From NCBI RefSeq assembly GCF_032813545.1, contig NZ_CP136520.1, forward strand, positions 4,396,001 to 4,460,000: a stretch of 64,000 nt of DNA. Direction: 5' to 3'. Within the stretch, counting starts at the first letter, position 1, and the number at the start of each line of letters is the position of its first letter. Under the pieces are notes generated by a model, which saw only the letters and a program-made list of their open reading frames with translations, ran no database searches and was not told where the DNA came from. A program made the position numbers and the translations under genes. Below are positions 53,262-62,489 of this stretch, in pieces. The DNA is from Nodosilinea sp. E11. Its GTDB lineage: Bacteria; Cyanobacteriota; Cyanobacteriia; Phormidesmidales; Phormidesmidaceae.

Positions 53262-54623
53262 ATGTATTTTATGTCAATGTTGAAAGCGGCTGCTTTGACT
53301 GCAGCCACCCTTGGGGTACTAGGTGGGGCAGGGCAGGCCGTTGCCCACAACCATACCCCCATCCAGTCTGCAGTTGGTCAAACCGGCACGTTGCTAGCCC
53401 AGACCTTCGATGCGATCGCTATTAACGAAGCAAATTTTTTAGTGGTTTCTGTACCGGGTAGTGCAGCTCAGCCCCACCGGCTTTATATCGTTGAGCAAGT
53501 TCAACCGAATCCCCCCTGCTGGAGTGTGGCCAACACCGTCGGTGGGCGTACCGAAATCAATGCCCTCTGGAATACCTTTGATTTCTCAGGTGTTTGTCGC
53601 CTCCAACGCGATAGTAATGGCTATGCCATTCGCCTAAATGGTCAAGATGTTGCCGGGGCTCGCTTTGAGGTTAACCAGCGGGATGGCGACTTGCTGCTAC
53701 AGTTTGCGCCGAGCACTGTTTCGCGCAACCGCATCACGATTGGCCGCACCAACGGTATTAGCTCGACTGGCTTTGCCCGCATTACCCTCAACCCTGGCTG
53801 GTCGTTGGCTAAGCGTACCTTCGGTGGGCAAATCGTAAGCTCTCACCTTGTTTACTTCACCAACGATGCCACCCTAGCTCAGCTACAGGCTAACGAGGGT
53901 ATTGCTATCAGCCCTGGGCCTGGGCCTGGCACTGGTCAGCCTCCCGTCACCCCGCCTCCAGCACCGGCCTTCCGAGATATTCAGGGGAATCGCTACGCTG
54001 CTGATATCACCCGTGCTGCTGGTCTCGGTGTGATCTCTGGCTTCGCTGAAGACAATACTTTCAGGCCCACTACGCCACTGACTCGGGAGCAAGCGGTTTC
54101 GGTGATCATTGAAACCGCAGCCAGAATCTTGCCCACCTCGGTAATTGCCCAAGCCGATCAACAGGTGTCTAGAGCGCCCTTCCCCGATGTGGCAGCCAAC
54201 CGATGGAGTGCCCTCAAGATCCGTCAGGCACAGCAGTTAGGGTTTGTCAGTGGCGATGCTGGCACCGGCAACTTCCGCCCCACCGACAATGTCTCTCGGG
54301 CCGAGCTCATGGCCATGATGTACCGGGTGGCGCTAGTGCGCGCCAATGCTGGTGCAGGAGACACCACTAGCACCGCGCCAGTGCCCGGTCTCGATCCTGC
54401 CACTGGCGGTCTGGTGCCCAATATCGCTAATCCCCCTAACTTTACCGACATCAGTGGCCACTGGGGGGCCAACGCCATTCGGCAAATGGCGGCGGTATGT
54501 GCGATCGCCACTCCCCTCAACGAGACAGGCACTAACTTTGCACCCAACACCAACGCCCTGCGCGACTATACCGCTGCCGCTGCTGTGCGGGCCATCGACT
54601 GCCCCGCTGCCCGGCCTCAGTAG
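53262..54623 (+). CDS. DUF3747-SLH surface or porin-associated protein
   Basis: The protein has about 453 residues. A signal peptide (AAALTAATLGVLGGAGQAVA) is followed by a DUF3747 domain (about 45-215: FDAIAINEANFLVVSVPGSAAQPHRLYIVEQVQPNPPCWSV), a Pro/Gly hinge (GPGPGTGQPPVTPPPAPA) and SLH repeats (about 237-430: FRDIQGNRYAADITRAAGLGVISG, FPDVAANRWSALKIRQAQQLGFVSG, FTDISGHWGANAIRQMAAV). It is probably attached to peptidoglycan at the outer membrane. Three close start codons occur at 53256, 53262 and 53271; ATG 53262 is used. Confidence 0.85.
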   Translation: MYFMSMLKAAALTAATLGVLGGAGQAVAHNHTPIQSAVGQTGTLLAQTFDAIAINEANFLVVSVPGSAAQPHRLYIVEQVQPNPPCWSVANTVGGRTEINALWNTFDFSGVCRLQRDSNGYAIRLNGQDVAGARFEVNQRDGDLLLQFAPSTVSRNRITIGRTNGISSTGFARITLNPGWSLAKRTFGGQIVSSHLVYFTNDATLAQLQANEGIAISPGPGPGTGQPPVTPPPAPAFRDIQGNRYAADITRAAGLGVISGFAEDNTFRPTTPLTREQAVSVIIETAARILPTSVIAQADQQVSRAPFPDVAANRWSALKIRQAQQLGFVSGDAGTGNFRPTDNVSRAELMAMMYRVALVRANAGAGDTTSTAPVPGLDPATGGLVPNIANPPNFTDISGHWGANAIRQMAAVCAIATPLNETGTNFAPNTNALRDYTAAAAVRAIDCPAARPQ

Positions 54624-54676
54624 ACTACTGGCTAGAGGGCAAAATTGCCCCAAAGCTAATTAAACTCAAAGCTCAA

Positions 54677-54705
54677 AGGAGGGTTCAGCGAACCCTCCTT
54701 TTTTT
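54677..54705 (+). terminator. Rho-independent terminator
   Basis: AGGAGGGTT pairs with AACCCTCCT around a CAGCG loop, then TTTTTTT. It closes the SLH gene. Confidence 0.92.
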
Positions 54706-54744
54706 AAGCCTTGCCCCCATCGTTAGTGCGTTCCTGATGCGTTG

Positions 54745-55605
54745 CTATCGTACTGCACAGAGCAAACCATAGCGAATCAGACCGCTTTGTAATCCCTGGC
54801 GCATAGGCCCCAAAGCCAGGGCCCCCTGCAACGTACCGGGACCAGCCTTAAGTAAGCCTGCCACACCTTCCGGACTGAGAGCCGAGGCAATCACATCATC
54901 CCAAAAGGGGGCCACTGCCAGAGACCAATCGGCGCTGGTCAGGTTAGTAAAGCCACAATTGCGGGCGATCGCCTCATAGTCAGGCAGCGCAATCACATAA
55001 GGCAAACCATACACCTGATAGATCCAGCTAAGCTGCTGCTGCTCTAGCCAAGTCAACGGCCCCGCCAGCGAAGTCGTCGGACGATGACACCAGGTCGCCA
55101 TTAGCAACTTGCCCCCCGGCTTCAACACCCGATAGCACTCCTGCAAAAAAGCTACCTTGTCAGGCATGTGCTCTCCGCTCTCCATCGACCACACCAGATC
55201 AAAGCTCTGATCTGCAAAGGGAGTATCCAAAGCATCAGCCACCTGAAACCCAGCGCAAGGGGGCACTTCTTCCCCCAAATTAGCCGCCTGAGCCCGCTCC
55301 ATCGCTCGTTGAGCCTGCACCGGGCTCAAGGTAATCCCCGTAACCTTGGCCTGGTAGCGAGTGGCCAACTCCAGCGAGCTACCGCCAATACCACAGCCAC
55401 AGTCCAAAATATCCTTTGCCTCAGTTACTCCCGCCCAACTCAGACACTCATTGATCAGATCAATCTGAGCCTGACGACGGTTCTTACGCTGGCGACCGTC
55501 AGCACCATAGTAGCCGTGGTGCATGTGCTCCCCCCAGATCTGCTCCCACAGACCAGAGGCTTCATCGTAGAAGGTCTGAATTTTTCCGTACAGGGCATTA
55601 GCCAT
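54745..55605 (-). CDS. Tocopherol-type SAM methyltransferase
   Basis: The 286 residues match the gamma-tocopherol methyltransferase group: LYGKIQTFYDEASGLWEQIWGEHMHHGYYG at the N-terminus, SAM loop ILDCGCGIGGSSLELATRYQAKVTGITLSPVQ (about 66-97), FDLVWSMESGEHMPDK (about 135-150). It probably methylates tocopherol or plastoquinone-type rings. There is no membrane helix; the product is lipid-soluble. Assignment to vitamin E rather than another ring lipid is probable, not certain. Confidence 0.85.
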   Translation of the reverse strand: MANALYGKIQTFYDEASGLWEQIWGEHMHHGYYGADGRQRKNRRQAQIDLINECLSWAGVTEAKDILDCGCGIGGSSLELATRYQAKVTGITLSPVQAQRAMERAQAANLGEEVPPCAGFQVADALDTPFADQSFDLVWSMESGEHMPDKVAFLQECYRVLKPGGKLLMATWCHRPTTSLAGPLTWLEQQQLSWIYQVYGLPYVIALPDYEAIARNCGFTNLTSADWSLAVAPFWDDVIASALSPEGVAGLLKAGPGTLQGALALGPMRQGLQSGLIRYGLLCAVR

Positions 55606-55739
55606 AGCACCTCAACTACAAAAAACATTGCCCCACACCGGAGCTAGCCGGTTAAATCTTGCGTCATAGTGGCCGAGAGCGTCAACTCGTGGAAATATAG
55701 GGTTGCCCCGCTCCCCACCCTTGGCAGGATGCCCAGCCT

Positions 55740-57080
55740 ATGAAGATGACGGTTCCACGCACCATATGCCTCGGTTTTTTAGTGCTGATTGCCGTCGGTA
55801 CTGTGCTGCTGCTGCTGCCCTTTGCTACCACCAGTGGCCAGTGGAACGATCCCCTGGTGGCCTTGTTTACAGCAACCTCCGCCGTCTGCGTCACTGGCCT
55901 CATTGTCGTCGATACCGGTAGCTACTTCTCAGCCTTCGGCGAAGCCGTAATTCTCACTCTCATTCAAGTAGGTGGGTTGGGCTACATGACTGCTAACACG
56001 TTCTTAGTGCTGCTGCTGGGGCGACGGCTAGGCCTCAAGGAGCGCTTAGCCATTCAGCAGTCAATGGACAACACCGCCCTAGCTGGCGGCAAGTCCCTAA
56101 TTCTTTCCATCATTGGCATGACTCTGGTGTTTGAGCTCACCGGCCTGTTTTGCCTCTATCCCGTGTTTAGCCAAGACTACAACTCCGGCTATGGGCTGTG
56201 GCTATCGGTGTTCCACAGCATCAGCGCCTTTAACAATGCCGGCTTTAGCCTCTTTGAAGACAGCCTTGTCGGCTATGCCCTTAACCCGTGGGTAAACGCG
56301 GTGATCACCGCCCTAGTGATTCTTGGCGGCATTGGCTACCAGGTAATTATGGAGTTGCTCAACTGGGTAAGAAATCGCCTGGCGGGCAATCGCTGCCGGG
56401 GCCTATTTTCCCTCAATTTCAAAGTCGTTACCAGCACAACCGCTGTCCTGTTGGCACTTGGCACCATCGCCTTCTTTATCACTGAGTTCAACAACCCAGC
56501 CACCCTAGGCCCAACTACGGTCCCCTTCAAGCTCCTGCTAGCTTGGTTTCAGTCAGTTATTGCCCGCACAGCTGGGTTCAACACCACTGACATTGGAGCG
56601 ATGGGCAATGCCTCGCTATTTATCATGATTGCCTTGATGTTTATTGGAGCCAGCCCCGGCAGTACAGGTGGCGGTATTAAAACAACTACCATTCGAATTT
56701 TGATCGCCTGCACTCGTATGGCTCTGCAAGGCAAAGAACAAGTGCTCTGCTTTCGGCGGCAAATTCCCACTAGTCGCGTGCTTAAAGCTATTGCTGTGGT
56801 CGTTGGGTCGGGGTTAGCCGTGGTTAGTGCCACCGCACTGCTGGCCGTTAGCAACCCCAATCTAAGCTTTATCACCGTTCTGTTTGAGTCGGTATCAGCC
56901 TTTGCCACCGTCGGGCTTTCCACCGGCATTACCGGTGAACTATCCGACTTTGGCAAATACGTGATTATTGTCACCATGTACCTAGGCCGGGTAGGTATCT
57001 TGTTGTTTATGGGTGCTCTGTTGGGCGATCCCAAACCCTCAGCTATTCAATACCCAGAGGAGGAGCTGCTAATCGGGTAA
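55740..57080 (+). CDS. TrkH/KtrB-family potassium uptake protein
   Basis: The 446-residue protein has the four pore-loop architecture of the Trk/Ktr/HKT superfamily. Visible selectivity elements are SAVCVTGLIVVDTG (about 48-61), SISAFNNAGFSL (about 160-171), FNTTDIGAM (about 281) and SAFATVGLSTGITG (about 385-398). It conducts K+ (with Na+ or H+) when paired with a KtrA/TrkA gating subunit, which is not seen here. ATG 55740 gives a short basic start. No riboswitch lies upstream. Confidence 0.9.
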   Translation: MKMTVPRTICLGFLVLIAVGTVLLLLPFATTSGQWNDPLVALFTATSAVCVTGLIVVDTGSYFSAFGEAVILTLIQVGGLGYMTANTFLVLLLGRRLGLKERLAIQQSMDNTALAGGKSLILSIIGMTLVFELTGLFCLYPVFSQDYNSGYGLWLSVFHSISAFNNAGFSLFEDSLVGYALNPWVNAVITALVILGGIGYQVIMELLNWVRNRLAGNRCRGLFSLNFKVVTSTTAVLLALGTIAFFITEFNNPATLGPTTVPFKLLLAWFQSVIARTAGFNTTDIGAMGNASLFIMIALMFIGASPGSTGGGIKTTTIRILIACTRMALQGKEQVLCFRRQIPTSRVLKAIAVVVGSGLAVVSATALLAVSNPNLSFITVLFESVSAFATVGLSTGITGELSDFGKYVIIVTMYLGRVGILLFMGALLGDPKPSAIQYPEEELLIG

Positions 57081-57198
57081 TCGAGCTGGGTGTACCCGCA
57101 AGGCCAGTAGTGCCGTAAAGGCTTACGGTGCGCTCATTTTTGAATGAGGTCAGCCAATTGGTTGCATTTGGGCTATGGATACCCCTCTAACCATTAAC

Positions 57199-57418
57199 AT
57201 GGAAAGAGTTGACGATATTCCTCTGCTGCTGGCCCAGCTGAAGCGGATGAACGTGTAACCCCTGTTGGACGACGACTTCCCGATCTATGGGAACTGGCAA
57301 GGACTGAATTTTGGCCATCGGGTCATGGTCTGGCTGAGCCACATCCTACCGCAAGCGGATTACCGTCTGAACGCTATTCAAGCTTTGGTAGGCGACATCA
57401 GAAAACCTTGTGGCAGGG
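57199..57418 (+). pseudogene. Transposase remnant, IS1634-like N-terminus
   Basis: The frame from ATG 57199 gives MERVDDIPLLLAQLKRMNV, a stop TAA at 57256-57258, and then in the same frame PLLDDDFPIYGNWQGLNFGHRVMVWLSHILPQADYRLNAIQ. This is the N-terminal DUF4277-type domain of IS1634-family transposases, which starts with ERIDDIPLLI-like sequence. Beyond about 57420 the match stops. It is a decayed insertion between the TrkH gene and the polysaccharide cluster. Confidence 0.8.
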
Positions 57419-57567
57419 TTGACAGCAACCGGTTCGTTCCCGTAACCAGACACGCATCAGTTTGTCGATCAAGAAAGTTCACTAAAATATAATGCTTTGA
57501 TGGACTTCCTCAAGTGACTTCCTTGGCTAAGTGTTTTCTTCTGTAACATTGATAACTAGATGGAGTT

Positions 57568-58599
57568 GTGACTTCTAAAGATAGCTCAACAACTCAGTGT
57601 CTAGGAGTGATTATCGTGGATAGGGTAGGATTGATTGCAATCGGGCGAAACGAAGGCGAACGCCTGCGGCAGTGCTTAACTTCGGCGATCGCCCAAGCAT
57701 CTCATGTTTTATATGTTGATTCAGGGTCTACCGATCACAGTCTTGATATTGCTCGGTCCTTGGGTGTTAGCGTTGTTAGCCTTGACTTATCAATTCCATT
57801 TACTGCGGCTCGTGCACGGAACGCCGGATTTGAGCAGTTGCTAAAGTCAGTCCCTAACCTAGACTATATCCAGTTCATCGACGGAGACTGTGAGCTAGTG
57901 CAAGGTTGGATTGAGCAAGCGGTGAGAGTGCTAGACGAACAACCTTCTCTTGCAGTTGCCTGTGGTCGCCGTCGAGAGAGATATCCCGATGAATCCGTCT
58001 ATAACAAATTATGTGACTTGGAATGGGATACTCCGATTGGAGAGACGAATGCTTGCGGAGGTGATGCCCTTGTACGAGTAACAGCATTCAATCAAGTGAA
58101 TGGGTTTAATCCTACTTTAATTGCAGGTGAAGAGCCTGAGCTGTGTGTCCGACTTCGCCAAAAAGGTTGGAGGATTTTCCGCATTGATGCTGATATGACC
58201 CTTCACGATGCTCAGATGTATAATGTCGGTCAGTGGTGGAGACGTTTTCAGCGGGCAGGACATGCCTATGCAGAAGGGGCTTGGCTACATGGTCAACTAC
58301 CCGAACGGCACTGGGTAAAGGAAAGCTATAGTATTTGGATATGGGGCTTAGCTGTACCCATTGTTTCTCTATCTCTGATATTTTATACCCAAGGGCTAAG
58401 TTTGCTGTTGCTTAGTTTGTATCCGCTATGCATATATAAGATTTATCGATATGGACAGCAGCATGGATTTAAAAGAAGGGACGCTGTTTTATATGCAACA
58501 TCCTGTGTTTTAGGAAAGTTTCCAGGTGTGCAAGGGCAACTTATATTTCATTGGAATCGCTTAACGGGAAGAAGTAAGCAGATTATTGAATACAAGTAA
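57568..58599 (+). CDS. Family 2 glycosyltransferase, membrane-anchored
   Basis: The 343 residues have a GT-A fold: GLIAIGRNEGERLRQCLTSAI (about 20-40), VLYVDSGSTDHSLDIA, the DxD-type FIDGDCELV (about 109-117), and CGGDALVRV. Two membrane helices lie at about 250-290 (WIWGLAVPIVSLSLIFYTQGLSLLLLSLY). It should transfer a sugar to a lipid or glycan. The start is GTG at 57568; a second GTG at 57616 is possible. The gene is AT-richer than the window average and opens the polysaccharide cluster. Confidence 0.85.
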   Translation: MTSKDSSTTQCLGVIIVDRVGLIAIGRNEGERLRQCLTSAIAQASHVLYVDSGSTDHSLDIARSLGVSVVSLDLSIPFTAARARNAGFEQLLKSVPNLDYIQFIDGDCELVQGWIEQAVRVLDEQPSLAVACGRRRERYPDESVYNKLCDLEWDTPIGETNACGGDALVRVTAFNQVNGFNPTLIAGEEPELCVRLRQKGWRIFRIDADMTLHDAQMYNVGQWWRRFQRAGHAYAEGAWLHGQLPERHWVKESYSIWIWGLAVPIVSLSLIFYTQGLSLLLLSLYPLCIYKIYRYGQQHGFKRRDAVLYATSCVLGKFPGVQGQLIFHWNRLTGRSKQIIEYK

Positions 58600-58787
58600 T
58601 ACTATTTAAATTAAAGATGGCCTTATATAAGAGAAGCTTGAAATCTTGATAAAACCTAGTGCATAGAAGCTTTTCCTTAGATTGGTGCCGAAAATTTATA
58701 TTTTGAGGCCATTGGTCTTATTGGGCAATCACTAAAATTTTATCGCTTATTAGTTACCGTAATTTTTTGGAATCACAGTTAGTTTTT

Positions 58788-59822
58788 ATGCTTAGTAAGC
58801 AACTGCCTGGTCAAGCTGAATCTACTAAGACGGATTATTCTGATCCGGCCTCTCTTCCTGCTGTGCTTGTAGTCATTCTCAACTATCGAACTCCCAATTT
58901 GACGATTGAATGTCTGCACTCTTTGGTGAACGAGGTTAAAGATTTACCTAACCTCCGAGTTGCAGTAACAGATAACAACTCAGGCGACGATTCAAATGAG
59001 AGAATTGCGGGGGTAATCGCTAAAGAAGGCTGGGAATGGGCGACGTTTATGCCCTTAGAACGCAACGGAGGATTCGCCTACGGCAGTAATTTCCCGATCC
59101 GGCAAGCCTTAGCTGGGGGAAGTTTACCACCTTATGTGCTGCTACTAAATCCCGACACAGTAGTTCGACCTGGTGCAATTCGAGCTTTGGTAGAGTTTAT
59201 GGAGCAAAACTCCAAAGTTGGAATTGCCGGCAGTCGTCTGGAAGATCCGGATGGCACTCCTCAATGTTCAGCTTTTCGCTTTCACACAATCTGGAGCGAA
59301 TTTGATGGTGGGCTGCGTCTAGGCCTAATTTCTAAAGTTCTCTCTAAGTGGATTGTTGCCCCGCCTGTTTCAGAGGTTGCTTGTACCACTGATTGGGTTG
59401 CTGGAGCCAGCATGATGATTAGGCAGGAGGTCATTGAACAGGTAGGTTTAATGGACGAAGATTACTTTATGTATTACGAGGAGATGGATTTTTGTCTTCA
59501 AGCTAATCGTGCCGGATGGCCATGTTGGTATGTGCCCGAGAGTCATGTTGTACATTTGGTTGGTCAAAGTTCTGGTGTTACTAATACAAAAAAACCACCT
59601 AAACGCAGGCCTAAGTATGTTTTTGACTCTCGATATCGCTACTTCTTGAAAAATTACGGCTCACTCTATTTAGTAATTGCAGATATAGCATGGATCATAG
59701 GCTTTGCAAGCTGGCGATTGCGGCGGTTTATACAACGAAAGCCAGATGAAGATCCTCCCTACCTATTATGGGATTCTTTACGCAATAGTTTTTTATTCCG
59801 AGGTTTGAGGTTGAATTCTTAA
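58788..59822 (+). CDS. Family 2 glycosyltransferase (rhamnosyltransferase-like)
   Basis: The 344 residues include VVILNYRTPNLTIECLHSLV (about 29-48), TDNNSGDDSNERIA, the acidic motif LLLNPDTVV and GGFAYGSNFPIRQ, and later WVAGASMMIRQEVIEQVGLMDEDYFMYYEEMDFCLQANRAGW, the ED-x-D-active site pattern of rhamnosyl and galactofuranosyl transferases. The rfbA/rfbB pair may supply the dTDP sugar. ATG at 58788 is preferred over TTG upstream. The tail is basic and hydrophobic. Confidence 0.88.
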   Translation: MLSKQLPGQAESTKTDYSDPASLPAVLVVILNYRTPNLTIECLHSLVNEVKDLPNLRVAVTDNNSGDDSNERIAGVIAKEGWEWATFMPLERNGGFAYGSNFPIRQALAGGSLPPYVLLLNPDTVVRPGAIRALVEFMEQNSKVGIAGSRLEDPDGTPQCSAFRFHTIWSEFDGGLRLGLISKVLSKWIVAPPVSEVACTTDWVAGASMMIRQEVIEQVGLMDEDYFMYYEEMDFCLQANRAGWPCWYVPESHVVHLVGQSSGVTNTKKPPKRRPKYVFDSRYRYFLKNYGSLYLVIADIAWIIGFASWRLRRFIQRKPDEDPPYLLWDSLRNSFLFRGLRLNS

Positions 59823-59923
59823 CGAAATTTTATTGCCATGACTGAAGTTCATCGCTCTAAAAATTTTTCTCTTTGTTAACTCAATCTTACTTGGTTTTTC
59901 AGGCAAACTTACTTCAACAACGT

Positions 59924-60520
59924 ATGGCCCACTTACCTGATACTTCCTCCACCCTATCTAGGGCTCAGGTTAGTCCTAAGGTAGATTATCAGTACTTATC
60001 GTTAAGTACTTTATGGGAACAGATTAAGGAAGATTGGGTTGCACATGGTTGTGACTGGACAAAACCTGGGTTTCGTGCGGTTTTTGCTCATCGCTTTGGT
60101 GTTTGGCGAATGGGTATCAAAATAAAGCTCTTGAGAGCTCCTCTGAGTTTGCTATATCGGATGATGTATCGAAAGGTTCGAAACACCTACGGAATTGAAC
60201 TGCCTTACACTGTTGAACTGGGTCGCCGAGTAATTATTGAACATCAGGGATGTATTGTTATACATGGGAACAGTATTATTGGCGATGACAGCATTATTCG
60301 GCAGGGTGTGACTATAGGTTTAAGACATTTAGACAAACCTTTAGAAGCCCCTACATTAGGATGCCGTGTTAATGTCGGTGCGGGAGCCAAGCTTTTTGGG
60401 AACATTCATATTGGTGATGACGTCAATGTAGGCGCTAATGCAGTTGTCCTGGATAGCATTCCATCAGGATGCACAGTCGTAGGTATTCCGGGTAAAATAG
60501 TTAAGACTAGAAAATTCTAG
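59924..60520 (+). CDS. Hexapeptide-repeat acetyltransferase (serine-acetyltransferase-like)
   Basis: ATG 59924 gives about 198 residues. The N-terminal half is helical, and the C-terminal half has hexapeptide repeats (IELPYTVELGRRVIIEHQGCIVIHGNSIIGDDSIIRQGVTIG and GAGAKLFGNIHIGDDVNVGANAVVLDSIPSGCTVVGIPGKIV), a left-handed beta-helix like colanic acid or serine acetyltransferases. In this cluster it probably O-acetylates a polysaccharide. It has no cysteine synthase partner nearby, which makes a cysteine role less likely. Confidence 0.85.
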   Translation: MAHLPDTSSTLSRAQVSPKVDYQYLSLSTLWEQIKEDWVAHGCDWTKPGFRAVFAHRFGVWRMGIKIKLLRAPLSLLYRMMYRKVRNTYGIELPYTVELGRRVIIEHQGCIVIHGNSIIGDDSIIRQGVTIGLRHLDKPLEAPTLGCRVNVGAGAKLFGNIHIGDDVNVGANAVVLDSIPSGCTVVGIPGKIVKTRKF

Positions 60521-60575
60521 AGTTCATTAATTAAATCTTATTTGCTTTCTTGGGAAGGCTTAAAAGTTGAAGAAT

Positions 60576-61766
60576 ATGAAACACCGTGACTTAAATTCTA
60601 ATTTTCAGCGAATTCTGGGACTGCATAAGAATGGCTTGAAACTTCCCTTTAGGATAGTGCTCTTACTGGTTCTGTCGTCTATTTTTATTCCTGTGCCCAC
60701 GCAGGCTCAAGAGTCTATAAGACTAGACGCTCCAAGAGCTAACGAAGCCTCGGTGGGAGAACCCAGATTTCCTATTGAAGATGCTTATAGGCTAGGTAGA
60801 AGCGATGAAATTAGAATTAGGCTTTTTGGAGTCGATCCAGACTTTTTTGAACGGGAAAGGTATATCATTCCCGTGGATGGACGATTGAATTTGCCTTGGG
60901 TAGGTGAAGTACGTGTCGATGGCCTGACCATTAGGGAGGCTGAAACTCAAATTGAGTCTAGTTATGCTCCCTTTATCAAAAACCCTAATGTTACGGTTAC
61001 CTTAGTTAGCCCTCGCTCTTTACGAGTTGTTGTCGCAGGAGAGATCCAACGTCCTGGTTCCTATACGCTTACACCTCGTGAACAGGGGGTCGGGGGTGGT
61101 CTAGCTGAGGTGGGAGGTAATCCTAATGACTGGCCCACTGTCATTACAGCTATTCAAGCTGCGGGTGGATTACAGCAGCAGGCAGATCTTAGGAACGTTC
61201 AGCTGCGCCGCTTAGATCAGAATGGTTCCACACGAAATCTGAACGTAGATTTATGGGCGCTATTGCAAGGTGAAAATGCGCCTCAGGATTTTACTTTGCG
61301 TGATGGTGACACCATTTTGGTTCCAACAGCTACAGTTCTTGACCCCTCTGAAGCTCAAAGAATTGCGATCGCAAACTTTTCTCCAGACGGCATAGCTATA
61401 AATATTGCTGGCGAAGTTAAGACACCTGGGCTGGTCGATCTTAGACCTAATTCATCTCTTAATCAGGCTATTTTGGCCGCAGGTGGTTTTGACAACCCTA
61501 GAGCAAAGTCCGGATCAGCAAATCTGATTCGTCTAAATCCTGATGGCACAGTAGTAAACCGTATTATTCAGGTCGATTACTCAGAGCCTTTAAATGAAGA
61601 GACTAATCCAGCACTCCGCGAAGGTGATATTGTCTTAATCTCTACTAGTAATCTAGCACGAACCTCAGATTTCTTAAGTTTAGTTGGAGGGGCTATTAAC
61701 TCAGTTATCAATCCAATCTTTCAAGTCCTGGGAATCTTCAATATTCTCAACAATAACAATAACTAA
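60576..61766 (+). CDS. Polysaccharide export protein (OPX, Wza/GumB-like) with SLBB domains
   Basis: The 396-residue protein has a signal peptide (FRIVLLLVLSSIFIPVPTQAQES), the polysaccharide export domain YRLGRSDEIRIRLFGVDPDFFERERYIIPVDGRLNLPWVGEVRVDGLTI (about 75-120) and two SLBB domains (LRVVVAGEIQRPGSYTL and IAINIAGEVKTPGLVDLRPNSSLNQAILAAGGF). No lipobox Cys follows the signal. It forms the outer-membrane part of an export machine whose inner-membrane part may be the Wzz-like gene at 62490. Confidence 0.92.
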   Translation: MKHRDLNSNFQRILGLHKNGLKLPFRIVLLLVLSSIFIPVPTQAQESIRLDAPRANEASVGEPRFPIEDAYRLGRSDEIRIRLFGVDPDFFERERYIIPVDGRLNLPWVGEVRVDGLTIREAETQIESSYAPFIKNPNVTVTLVSPRSLRVVVAGEIQRPGSYTLTPREQGVGGGLAEVGGNPNDWPTVITAIQAAGGLQQQADLRNVQLRRLDQNGSTRNLNVDLWALLQGENAPQDFTLRDGDTILVPTATVLDPSEAQRIAIANFSPDGIAINIAGEVKTPGLVDLRPNSSLNQAILAAGGFDNPRAKSGSANLIRLNPDGTVVNRIIQVDYSEPLNEETNPALREGDIVLISTSNLARTSDFLSLVGGAINSVINPIFQVLGIFNILNNNNN

Positions 61767-62489
61767 GAAGCTCGCAAGCTTTCTTGGCTCGGTGTTTCCT
61801 TAACCCAAAGTTCTTTATCCTTAGGCACTGTATGTATATATCTCCTCTTTGAGCCAAGAAATCGCTATGACTCCTTGCTGATGCAACCCATCGCTTCCTT
61901 TTTTTAAGGAGGAAAAGACATCTTCTTGACAAAAACGATGAAATCCCTCTTTAACGGGCTTTAAAGGTAGACTTTTTAGTTGATTGTTTTTTTGGCCGAC
62001 TTGAGGTGCTTAAAGGACAGTTGCCATGGCCAACCTAGCCAAATAGATTTCTGCTCGAACCCCTGTCCTCCCCGTGATGTCATAATTTTTAACCTGACAA
62101 GACTGCTGACCAAACATTAGCTTCTCTTCTGACGCTTTGCTGATTGATATATCTTTTCAAGAAAAACATGTGCAGACGTAGATTGCCTGAAGTTATCTTG
62201 AGAATTTAAAATTTGGCGGGTGTGGCTGTAAAATGTACAAAGCATATAAGATTCTTCAACGAAATTTTCATGTAAATCAAACCGATGATATGGATGATCG
62301 AAACGCCTAGGTAGCTGTAATTGGTGAGGTGAGCCTATTCCTGTTTTTATGGCGAATCTTCAAGTAAGGTTGTCTAGTATTCATCAAAGAACTTTTTGCT
62401 GCTTGGAATGGGTGCTCTACTTGCTTTTTTAGGGCTTTAAGTAAATACGTATTTTTATTGTTTTTATTCATAATAGGTAAGAGGGCGGG
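61767..62489 (+). other. Long AT-rich gap before the chain-length gene
   Basis: In 723 bases I see no gene. Small hairpins (AAGCT-CGCA-AGCTT near 61769, CTTCC-rich T tract near 61887) could be terminators or leader structures. The length suggests a separate promoter for the next gene. Confidence 0.5.

Noticed and set aside
55168-55647. 159-residue frame opposite the tocopherol-type methyltransferase
   Set aside because: It is antisense to a clearly recognisable methyltransferase with intact motifs and normal codon use.
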